DNA of 64,000 bases, from the NCBI RefSeq assembly GCF_026151205.1, contig NC_087077.1:5790483-5854482 (forward strand), written 5' to 3'. This document shows, in pieces, positions 22,401 to 34,500 of this stretch. The position numbers were made by a program, and so were the translations under genes. The notes under the pieces are model-generated. The model saw only the letters and a program-made list of their open reading frames with translations. It was not told the DNA's origin and did no database searches. Position 1 is the stretch's first letter. Each line of letters opens with the position of its first letter. This DNA comes from Bolinopsis microptera (taxonomy: Eukaryota; Ctenophora; Tentaculata; Lobata; Bolinopsidae).

Positions 22401-25400
22401 ATTGTCGTTTGTTGATATCATTAGCTATGTTGAGGTCATGTTGCATATGCCATAAGATCAAGGTAAGTTTAGTGATTTTTGTTCTTTTACGGCTGCAGTG
22501 ACAAACGAATTCGACTTTGATTTTGTATTTAGCCTTTCACGATGGGACCACTGGAAGCGCATTGCACTAGAGATTTTTCGCGCGCTGAGTGTTGCCAGGC
22601 AAATATTTCATCATGATTCCCATTGGCTTCCAGCTCTATCTTTACTTGGCATATCATTAGTTCATGTTTCAGTTTTAAAGAGAATCCTTTGTTCTGCATC
22701 CCAGTATAAATTTGATCAGTTAACTTTTTGATGAAGTTGACTATCAAATGTGCGTAAAGTAATCAGTTTTCGACAGACCACTGCAAGAAAACTTCATTTT
22801 TATCCTACCCAGAAAACTGAGAATATATTGGAAATCATCTCAACTTTATGTGTGCAAATTTTCAGAATGGCTCGACAAGATGGTTTCGAGATAGAGATGA
22901 TCAAACACGATGTTTCTGTGTTATTTTAATACATTCGCGTGCAATTTTTAACGCCAATTGTAAGATGTAAGCATTGAACGCCGATTGTAAGCATTGAAAA
23001 TATTAGAGATTTGATAGAATAGTGCATTGTAACAGAATATAATAACACATAGTATTAGAAAGATTAGTTACCACAATAGCTCGATCATGAGATCGGTGGA
23101 CTGTTTGGATGTTTTCAATGTGAGTAGTGAGCTGGGTGTGGGTTCGAACCTCACCGGGGGTTGAAATCTTCGATTTCAAATCCCGGTGAGGTTCGAACCC
23201 ACACCCAGCTTAATGTTTTTGCTTTATCCATTAAGTTTATAAATATAAGATATCATTGAGATAAACAAATTAGGTTATTAGTTAGATTACAACACTACCA
23301 CAAATATAATACTCCATCATTCACTTTATTACTGAGTACTGACACGTAATAAAGTTGACTATAAAATGTGCGTAAAGTAATCAGTTTTCGACAGACCACT
23401 GCAAGAGAACCTCATTATTAGCCCTCCCAGAAAACTCAGAATATATTGGACATCATCTTAACTTTATGTGTGCAAATTTCCAGAATGGCACGACAGAATG
23501 GTTTAGAGATAGAGATGATCAAAGACGATGTTTCTGTGTTATTGTAATACATTCGCGTGCAATTTTGAACGCCAATCTTAACAATATAACAATTGAAAAT
23601 GTTATCAGTTTGATCGAATAGTGCATTGTAGCACAATATAATAACACATAGTATCAAAATGACCAGTTACCACAATGGCTCGGTCATGACAGCAAAAGAC
23701 TAATTCTACATATTGACACAAGCAATAAGTAAACTCAGTGTGGGTTCGAGTCTGACCAGGGGTTAAATTCTACGATTTCAAAGATTTCGACACCTGGCCA
23801 GACTCAAACCCACATCTGGTCGAATGCTTTTGCTTTATTTATATTATTTATAAATATAAGTTAAATACAATATCTTATTGAGATAAACAAATAAAGTCAG
23901 TAGTTAGATTAATACACGAACACAGATATAATCATTGACATTATTACTAACACGTAATTTGCCATAACTCCGGATTGGAAATATGTTCCCAAGGCCCAAT
24001 TATTCTCAAACCCCATCGATATTGAAAGTCTGAAAATAATTCAAAACTACCACTACTTACTCTCATTCTGTTGAACGATCAGTAAGAAGAGTTTTGATGA
24101 TTAAATGTGAATCCTATCTCAGAAAATGGATTCCATGATGCGTTTGATATTGGTTACGCGAACCAGGATTTGCTCCTTGATGAGCATTGTAGCGTTTCCC
24201 TTCAAAAAGCAATACTGGCCAGTGCGAAAAGCCTGCTGGCTTTGGATCAATTCATTATATTATATTCGACCGACCATATCATGCATATTCAAATTTTAAC
24301 TCTTAACTGACATTGATTGCTTTTTTTACAATTCATAGATTTTACATTCGCGCCTTCCGTAAAGTAGAGCAAGATTCTGAAATTTCAGCAGGCAAACTGG
24401 ACTTTATCAATGTTGTTGAAAGAGTTTCTAAAGATGATCAAGAAAGTTACTGAAACGATTCCGTCTATCCTACATAACAGTCTATCCTACATAACAGTAT
24501 TTTAGGCCTCGTTTGCAAAATTTTAGCGCACAGAATTAAACCAAGTTCTGCTGTGTTGCGAGCAGCGATAGAAGGAAGTTTTCTCCAACAGTTGAAGAGC
24601 GAGGGGTAGTGTGAACGAGTTCATCAGTTCATTCTTTTCTTTTGTGGCAGAATTAACTCCCTGTCAAAGATTAATAATGTGAAACGAATTTGAAACATAA
24701 CCTCAGCAAGTCGTGAGTTGTGTCAAAATTGTATGATAGATAATAATCTCAGAACTTTCTAAATCTTAATAACATTTTTTCATCAGCATTGGCAAATAAT
24801 TGGCAATAGTAATTTTGCTTCAACTTACATTTGTTCTCGGAGAAGGAATGTTACACTTTTACATGGTCCTGGCCTGATCGGCAATACTATTCGCTACTTT
24901 TCAGGATTTAATCCCTGAAATTTTGTACAATGCTAGCAGGAATTACGAAATCTATTCGAAGGTTATTTAGTTTGTTCCTCAAACCGCTCCACAAAATACT
25001 CCACAACTCCCTCTCTACTTCTCCGCTTCCCCATCAACATTTCACTACCACTCCTCCCCCGCCCCCGAAGAGGAAAGGTCACCATTTCTACTCACACTCA
25101 CAACACAGCACTCAGTCTTGGTCCAAGAAAGCAAAAGATGATCTACTCGCTACGGTACAGGAGAATATTTCTGCAATGGCCATCAATCTACGTTGGAAAG
25201 AGTTATTTGCTAACACTCAACCGACACTCTCAACAAACATTTGAAGTAGACTTACACCTGTGCTCCACGTCTAGTAGACCAGAGAAATCTGGGCCAAGAC
25301 TTCTGAAATAGAGGAGATACCACATCAAGAGGATTAATACAAGCTTCTTTTAGCTTATTTAATCTTTTTGCCATCTCCAAGAATAAGTGGCTGTTATGAT

Positions 25401-25512
25401 TTCTTTTCACTGTCGCTAAACGTGTAAACAATTTTATAGATATTCATGCCATACAATTGCAGTACCTACCTATTGAACCTATGAAAGTATTTTTACCTAG
25501 CAGCAGTAAAAT

Positions 25513-25548
<36 letters not shown>

Positions 25549-28500
25549 GGGCCGGGGGGGCCGGGGGTAAGGGATCATGTATTAACTGTTTTTAGGATAA
25601 TAATTAAGACACCCACCCCCTTTTACCGGCTTTTGTGGTACTAACTGTTGAGAAATCACTGTACTATGTCTTGGTTTATAAAATAAGATACCCACCCAGA
25701 AATTGCTTTAAACAGCTCATTAAATATGACTTTTTAGTTTTAAAAGGATCCGATATTGAATGTAAACAATGAAACTAACAGTTGAGATATCTATGCTTAA
25801 TTAAAAACATACACTAACACACGCCCACATGTTTACAGATTACAATTACACACATGGCATGTATGTAATGTGTACTATACATATCACACATCATTTAAGA
25901 ACCAGTAGTTGAAATACATTTTAAAATAAATTAAACACTGCACCTTCTCAAACGGAAAAGTCAACAAAGCCAAAGGCCACTTTTTAAAATTATACAAAAG
26001 ATCAATCGCACTCTGTTTAATAAATTATATCTTAATTTACTAACTGTTTTTGGGCAAATTAGACCTAAGACTCACTATTTAGTAGCATACAGTACAAACT
26101 GTTTTTTCTGGGAAATGAGCAGCAGATCCACCACTTAGTACAAAAGTACTAACTGTGTTTTGGAAGAATATATGACACACCACCCCAACGTCACGTACAG
26201 TTAACAGTACTCAGTACCTGATCCCGGGGTCCCCCTCCTCCCCCGGTAAAATATTACCAATATTTCTTTATCTAAGGACGTATTTAAAATAGTATTACAG
26301 TACTTACTAAACGGTGTGTGTCTGAGGGAGTTGTAAGGGCTATCAAACTAGGAATTTTAAGATGTTGCACAGATTTGTATTTCTGAGTTCTCCAGTCACC
26401 ACTATTTCAGTCAGCACAATCTCTCTCTCTCTCTCTCTATTCTACGATTTTGGTATCATTAGCACAACAAATAACAATGTAGCCGTTACAGCAGCTAGCG
26501 ACAAGTAAGTTTATCCTAAAAGTAACGAAGCACATGCTCATTTAAAAACCTTCATTTACTGAGAATATGATCAAGCTTATTAGTAAAGATACAATAAGTA
26601 TTATAAGCGTGGCTTGCCTCAAATTAAATAGATCAGAAGATAACTATAAACTGATCATGATTAGAACAAAAACAACACAGTGCTTGGTCGTTGTTTTAAA
26701 GTTTGAAAACAGTGCATGTGGCCTTCCATCAAGAACACGGAATTATGTGATCATACAAGAAAGACAGATCTTAATAATATTTAACATCATTTGCATCAGG
26801 CTTAGTTGTTTGAAATAAATTACCTCATACAGCTGAAGACCAACAATGATTGGAGAGGAGGAAAAAATATCAAACAGAATAATCATATGTATTGTGAGCC
26901 AACCAGGGGTAGATGAGGCATCCATCTCTCCAACGGTTTTGACATCATCGAAATCATCTTACCGTCATCTGAATAAAGGTCATGTTAATCATCTCAATTA
27001 TACATTAGCCAGTTGCAGTATTAAATTAGCCAGATGCTTAGCAATGCGCATAAATGTGCTCAGTGCATTCTTGGAATTTTCACAAGTTTTATTTCAGCCC
27101 GACAATGAAAATAATATCAGATCAGTGGTACTTAGATCGAATCCAAATAAAATCAACAAAGTGGCCGCTTTTTATGCACAATTTTTAAAAAAATGTATAT
27201 TTGGACTATTCATATGTGCACAGATAACTGCATCAAGGTAATGATAATAATAATCCTATACATTTGCATAATTGAAACAATTATGGCCCCTTATTGTGGG
27301 CAGAATATGTGTTTTTGTTGAAGTGTCCTGGTATAAAACTTATCTGAGTGACTGCATAGGGATAAATGCTAGGACCTACTAAACTCAAAACAAAATGCAG
27401 CCACCTAATTAAGATACTGAATTATTTACTTCACTTTAATTATGATGGCCAAACGTGACAAGCTTGTATCTAAACAAATAAAAACATGATCAATGATATG
27501 ACGTACATGTAGCGCGTGGTCAAGCGCAACTAGCAGAGCCAAACGGAATAGAAATAGCGCAGTGCTTTTCAACAGTCCCATTATGTCACAGTTAATTATC
27601 AATCAAAATAACTGACCACTGATCAGCCCTACATTACATGACAAACACCCAACACTCATACTTTAATCAGAAACACTCACTGAGTGAAAAATGTAATACC
27701 TTGGGAACAAGAAATTTGGGATACATAACATTTTGATGCATAAGTGCATCCCTTTCTGATCTTCTGGATCAATTTTACAAAATTCAGAGAACAATTCCAA
27801 CACTATACCGGTTTTACATTATACAACTAATAGAATTCTAAGGATAAACACAATAATCTATCTTTCTAATTGCTATGTTAATTGTTAAATAGCAACATTT
27901 CGGGGTTAATTCATACTCTGCACTGCAAGGTTACAGTTTCATTTTAATAGAAATTTGAGTAATAATGCCTGTAACAATGTTTTAATAAATCATAGTGTGT
28001 TAAAGGATACAAATGGAGTGATGTGCTTTATGGCTTCCATCATTGAGTGCATTGAGTTATGTAACCTAAAAGGTGTCCAGTTTTGGATTGGGAATTGAGT
28101 GGGGCAGTATCTGTGCAGCCCTAAAACCAAGAGTAGACTTTGTTGTGGGGCTGCACAGATACTTCCCATGTATTATAGAACTATGATCATAATAAACTAC
28201 TTTTAGGATAAGAGTGAGAAATAGTGAAACAAACTTTTTAGTGAAACAAATTTAAAATAATGCAAGGGTAGGGGTAACAGATAGTTATTATGACTTTAGG
28301 AACCTTAACCTTATTCCTAACCAAACTGTTGTGTACTCAATTTAAATGTCTAACTAGCCTTTAATAATGGTGGGTTGTCTTGGATACTGCATTTCCAACT
28401 TGGTGCACGCCAGGTTTAAAATAAAATTATTTCCCTCACTTGCTTGGATTAGATTGGCTCACTCCAATGTTAAGACTGCGTCGTCACCACTAACCAGTAG

Positions 28501-31500
28501 ATTTATCATACATGAACTGTAGGCACCTAAATTGAATTGATTAGAATAAGTAAGTCAAAGATTTCGTTTTCCCTAATAGAAGTTTCGATAGTAAATAAAA
28601 GGAAAAATGTGTCAAAATGTATTTAATATACATTCAATTAAATCAAGTGATGCGATTGGCAGAGCACAATCAAATTTTTAGTGTTGCAATTGGCAGAGCA
28701 CAATATTTTAAATCTTTAACAATCTAATATATAAAAGTTTCAAAACGCATGATCTGCTCCATTATTTAGACTCCATTAAAGGGGCAGGGATGAGATTGTA
28801 GGAGACTTCTGATAGATGGATCTCATGTTTGGTGTCCACCTTCTTTCCCCGGTACTTAATTAAAAGAATATCCATTTGAGCATATATATTTTTACAATTG
28901 GTCAAAATATGGGTAAAAAGAAACAATAAACATATAATAACATTTATTGGAATGCGAGAATTTGTATTGTGGCAGGTGGTTGATTTAAGTGCTCCAAGAA
29001 ATAATTTTACTTTACAATAGGCAATGATGAGTGGCAGGATTTTGTAGCCCACTAATAAACATTCATCTTCAAATCTTTCGAAAATGGCATTATCTCATAA
29101 AGCAATATATTCTTGGTTTAAAAAGACAAAAAAGAAATTTTCAAAAGAAGCCTATAGAAGAAATTCTGCTTGTGTGCTTGTAAGAAATATCAATCATCTA
29201 TACGATGGGAGTTGGGACATAAGATTAAAGGCTCATAATGTTAAGTTATAGAAGTCAAGCACATTGATGCATTTGGGACAAGCCATTAGAACTCACTGTA
29301 CGGCCTCAAGTAGGAAAAATTGTGTGCTTCGTCATGGAGATGGTATGTGAGAATTCATAGACCTGTGATCTACAACAATCAATATGTTACCAATGATTTG
29401 AATATCTTTGAAAGTGTCAGATCGAGGATTCAATGAAATCTTATTTGGAGATTTTCACTTTATATCAAAGAATAGGTGATATGATGTTCTATTCTTCATA
29501 TATGTATTTACAAAAGGTCGTGAGCATACAGTCTCAAGTCTACAAACATCATTTCCCGAAACTTGTGGACGATATCAAATTTAAAGCTGGAAAAATATCA
29601 GCCAACAATACAATTTGCTTAAATAGTAAAGAATACGAAAGTTAACATCAAACTAGGCGGTTTGTTTGTTCATAAGTAGTCATTTCTTCTGCATTAGAAT
29701 TAGCGCTCGATTCATCAGGCTATCTATCTATGCATAACAATAAAAATGTATACAAGCTATATTAAAATGACTCTAGATGCATCAATTACCAAATAATTAA
29801 TTGTTTCAAAATTTATATACTGTGGTCGTACGTCGATTTTTTAATTCAAAACATGGAAATGGGTAGCGCATGGTCGCGCGCGCAACAATAAGGTCGCATT
29901 TGTGATTTCAATATTTTACATGACGTACGCGTAACGCGCGGACGCAAGCGCGACTAGCAGCGCCAAACGGGATAGAAAATAGCGCGGCTCTATTCAACTT
30001 GGTCCCATCGTGCCTTTTGAAGTAATTTAACGTTAAGCGAATTGATTGATAAATCAGAGGAATTCTTCCTGTTTCTCCCCAAACACCGACATTTGATGCT
30101 TTACGATGGACTCCCAATGCCCATTTTAGGAATGAAATATGCACTCTTTCTTGCAGAGAGGCGCTGATTTTTTTAAGTAAGTTAGTAGCGGTTGCTTCTG
30201 TCGAGTTAATCGTTTTGCAAATTAGAGATTTATTGATCGTACTAGTGGGTGTCCATATCGGAGCACCATATAATAAAATGGGCTTGATGAGAGAGTCGAA
30301 CAGTGTAAGGAGTGCTTTAAAAGATAACTTTGAACGCATGACAACCCTTTTCAGGCCAAAAAATGCACGCATTGCTTTGGTTTTAAGGTTTTGTTGAGCA
30401 ATCTGTACTTGACCCGATTGATGAAGTTCAAATCCAAGGTAACAATAACTGTCAACAATTTCAAGATTAGATCCGTTGAGTGTAAATTTGATGTTTTGTA
30501 TGTCCTGTTTTAACGTTTTCTTACCAAAGATGACTGCTTGAGTTTTGAGTTCATTGATTTCAATGCCCCACTCCTCACAAAAATTACCGAGAATATTAAG
30601 TTGCTTTTGAGTGGTTTCCTGGTCGAGTGAAAGGAGTATAAGGTCATTCGCCCACAGTAGGTGGCTTACAGTCATATTTGAAAGTACGGGGCAATTTGGA
30701 AAATCTAGGAGGCAGGACATATCACTGAGAAAAACTTTAAAAAGATCAGGTGAGAGTGGGTGACCTTGTTCTGTACCTTTACGTATCTGAAAGCGTTTAC
30801 TGAGGTGACCAGATAATTTTATGTAAGCGTACGAGTTTGAGTACATATTTTTGAGGACATTGTAGAAGTTCCCAGTTATGCCATTTTTTGCGAGTTTGAG
30901 GAAAAGGGCTTGACGGCAGACTGAGTCGAATGCTTTTTTAAAATCAACAAATACTGCATATACAGGTTTCCCCAAAAGTTTATATTTTGAAGCTATAGTT
31001 TTCATGGTTAGTATGTGATCGTATGTTTGAGCTTTCTTTGTGAAGCCTAGTTGGTTAGGTGGATCAGGGCAGTTTTCAGAGCAGAAGTGAATGAGTCGTT
31101 CTAAGAGAATAGTTGAGAATAGTTTTCCTATGACACTGCTGACAGCAACTGCACGGTAGTTGTCAGGATCTGATTTATTTCCCTTTTTATGAAGTGGAGA
31201 TATAATGCTGACGTTCCAGGGATAAATTCCTTGTGAGAAGCAGGCGTTGAAGAGGTTCAACATAATCAATTTATGATTGGTGTCCAGAGATTTTATAATT
31301 TCGTTATTAATCATGTCGAGTGAGGAAGCTTTACCATTTTTAGGGATTTTATACTAGAGTCAAGTTCTGTTTTGGTGATTAAGGAGTTGAGTGACTCAGG
31401 ATGAGTTGCATCTTGATTTATCAAGTCAGCTTGATCAATCATAGAAACTTTTTTATTTTCATTTATTGTTTTGTGGTTATCGGAATATAGGCTACCAAAA

Positions 31501-34500
31501 AAAGTCTCGAATCTATTCATATCATGACTGTCAAAATTTAAAGTTTCCTTTTTCTGATTTTTTAGTTTTTTGAAAGATTGCCAGTTGAGAATTTTCCCCC
31601 CCTCTATGTCCTCATTCATACGTGCGAAGAATTCGTTTTTGGCAGAGTTCTTCAAACGCTTATAGCTACCCTTGACAAGATAATAGTTTTCACGTATAAG
31701 GTTGTTTGACGGGAATTTTGAGGTTGCATCTGTAGCTTTACGAAATTCTCTTTTACCTAATCTCGTTTTCCAGTTAAACCAAGGTTTGTTTGAGGTGTGA
31801 GATTTTTTGGGTGGTTTGGTTTGTTTGAAACACTTCGAGGCCATGTCGCGAAGATGTTCTGAAAGTCGTTTGTTAATGTCTTTGAGTTCAGTTTCATAAT
31901 TACGGTCATTGTCTGCTAAAATATTTTGATTGGTGAGTAAGTCGATGTTTGATTGAAGTTCTTGGATTAAGGTCAATGATAGATTTTCTGACTGAGCTTC
32001 GAAAAAGTCGTCTTTGTTCTCTTCGTTGATAATGTATCTGGTTGGCGCTGTCTGATAAGTGTCCTGTAATGGGGCGCATTTGTTGATCGCGAATCTATTG
32101 CATTTTAATTCAGTACTGAGGGGCTTATGATCAGAATGCTCGGTGAATGTCAAGATTTTGAAGTAGTTGATTCTGATCTTTGTGGAGTTGGTCACTGCAA
32201 TGTAATCAATAACGCTGCACCCATTTTTTTGGATACTTGTGAAGTTTCCTACAAGATCTCCTAGGGTACGGCCATTCAGAATAGTGAGTTGGTTATGTTT
32301 GACTAGGTTAAGAAAGTGTGTACCGTAAGTATTTGTGATAGAGTCTAGTGAGTTTCGGGGGAGAAAGTTGTCAGGCTCATAATCGTCTGGTAAGGGAACA
32401 ACGTTGGTTGAGTCTTCTCTTATCATACCCGTTTTTTGTCCTATACGAGAGTTAAAGTCCCCACACAATATGACTTCGCCCTCCTCCCGAAGTTCGTTCA
32501 CAACGTCTTCAATGTTTTTTAGAGCATCTTTGCCATTGTCAGTCGGGTTTGAGGCTGATGAATTAAATGGTCTAATGTAAACGTTAACTATGAATGTATC
32601 TTCTGATAGGTTAAAGAAATCCTTGTCTAGTCGACAAACTAGGTAGTCTGAACACTTTGTATTCTTGATAAACTCAATCCCTTCAATAAGCTCATTTTTA
32701 ATGAGGATACCGACACCTCCTGATTTACCGTCTTTCCTTATGTTGCAGATTGATCGATATCCTACCAAGTGAACCTCTCTCCTAATTTCCTGAAGACAGG
32801 CTATGTCATGATCTTTGATAACATTTTGAAATGATTCTATTTCAAATTTGCTCCCATCTACTGATGAAGGCGATTGGATATTCCAAGAAAGTATTTTTAT
32901 GCTATTTTTATTAATTGAAACCTGTGTATTTTTTTTGTGCGTTTCTAGTCATGGTATAATGTGTATAAATGAGAATCTATGTCAGTGTAATCACATTCGA
33001 CTAAGAGGAGAAGGTTCCAATCCTCCTGTAGAACGGACTTTCTTTGGCTTGTTGAGAAGCAGTCTTGTCATTTCATGGATGCTGTGACGGAAGTTTCCTA
33101 GGATGACCTCTTTGCCTCTTGTTGAAAGGTGGACTCCATCGTTCGTGTGATACTCTCCTATCAGATGATCATCATGCATGAAGTTTGCGTTGGGGTTGTA
33201 ATACAAAGACCGCTCTTTGAAGGGTTTGCGTTCGTTTTTATTAGTTACAGTCACAAATTCCCAAATTGCATCCCTTATCTCCCCAATCTTTGCGTTCGCT
33301 TCATTGTCAGATGTCATTAGCGGCATTGAGAAGAATAACTTTGTACCTATCAGGGATTCCTCTACGAATAGTGAAAATTGAAATATGTTGTCGAGACTTA
33401 CCCTTAGGTCGAAGTTTTGGTTGGCATCATTGACTCCTAGGTGAACATAGATGAAATCAGGTTGTGTTCTTAATAATTCTTCTTTGACATGTTGGTCTTT
33501 AAGTCCGCCTGTGTCCCGCTTGTTGATTAGGGTCAATTCATGGTTCTTTCCGAGAGCATTCTTGGTGTCCATACCCTGGACATGTCTCAGGATTGAGTCT
33601 GAGATGAGGGTCGTCTTGAACACTTTTGAGGGTGTGGTGGATCCTGAAGTTTGACGAGTGAAGTCGGAGTTCTGAGTTCTGGTGAAGGCGGAGTTCTGAG
33701 TCCTGGTGAAATTGAGGTTCTGAGTTCTGGTAAAGTTGGAGTTCTGAGTTTGAGTAGAGTTCTGAGCTCGAGAGGCCGAGGAAGTCATGCTGAATCCATT
33801 GTTTCTTCGGGACAGCAGGTTGTTTTCTCTACTGTGAGTTCTTTGATCTCGAAAGGGTGAGGGAGGTTGGTAGGGTGGAGTGTGTGATAAATCATCGTCA
33901 TTAGGGGAATAGTCAGGTGGGACATCGGTACTCGCGCCATTCCATCCTTCTGACTGAGTGACTATTTTGTGAATTTCTTTAATCAGCTGTCCGTCTTCCC
34001 GAAAGAATGCACTGTTGTAGTAGTTTTTGAGGTCAAACTTTAGTTTTTGAACACTTTTGTCTACTTCGTCCGTTTTCGTTTCCGCTATAGAAATCTCCGT
34101 GAAAACTTCGTCTACTCTGTTTTTGATCCGTGTGGTAGCTGACAAGTTTTTCTCCCAGAGGTCTTTGACCTTTTGCATTTCCTTCTTGCCAACCTCGAGT
34201 AGTTTTTCGATTTGCTGGATGCTAGTATCGGAGCACTTAAGACTGTTAACCTCAGATGTAAGTTTCTCCAACTCCTGCTTAACGTCAATAACTTGGTTCT
34301 CGATAATAGTCTGGACCCATGCGAGAGAGGGGAGTTTCGAATCTAAGTCCCTATTCAGAGAGCTCCTTGCTGGTTCTTCGGGTCTAGACATCACATTCAT
34401 CATTCTTGCTCTCCTTTCTGTAACAGATCCTTCTGTGGAGCACCATGTGATCCATGGATTGAATTTAATTGACATAGAAATGTTCACATGTCAATTCTGT

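Larger units (their letters stand above)
19483..22490 (-). mobile_element. 5'-truncated LINE with RT and RNase H (I/Jockey-like; LINE-A)
   Basis: From 5' to 3' on the minus strand: RT fingers (22248-22461; QFGFKKGCSTEAALHK, FLDIEGAFDN), an inserted DNA element (21652-22247), the rest of RT (GCPQGGILSPFLWN, FADDLLS), an RNase H domain (TDGS, a Glu in TELTAI, SDS, and GNEKADELAK) and a C-terminal Cys/His knuckle (CPMCGDGEE...H...C). Stop at 19717, then a 3' UTR and a 23-base poly(A) seen as T-run 19483-19505. Catalytic residues look intact, but the copy lacks its endonuclease and is interrupted, so it is dead. The tail is inserted in LINE-B. Confidence 0.85.
29908..34487 (-). mobile_element. 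CR1/L2-like LINE with esterase ORF1 (LINE-C), degenerate
   Basis: About 4.6 kb on the minus strand: ORF1 34487-32991, a gap of about 40 bp, then an endonuclease-RT ORF2 (32952-29908) broken by apparent frameshifts (an A8 run near 32929-32936 and near 31311-31330). The 3' end is replaced by CpG-rich sequence shared with 27.5 kb. The RT active site reads WAND instead of xADD, so the copy is inactive. Confidence 0.82.

Noticed and set aside
23071-23158. tRNA gene
   Set aside because: Box-like sequences are present but no acceptor or anticodon stem pairs over the full length; treated as a repeat.
26846-27241. 131-residue plus frame in the TRP intron
   Set aside because: No recognisable domain, AT-rich, no splice-supported neighbours.
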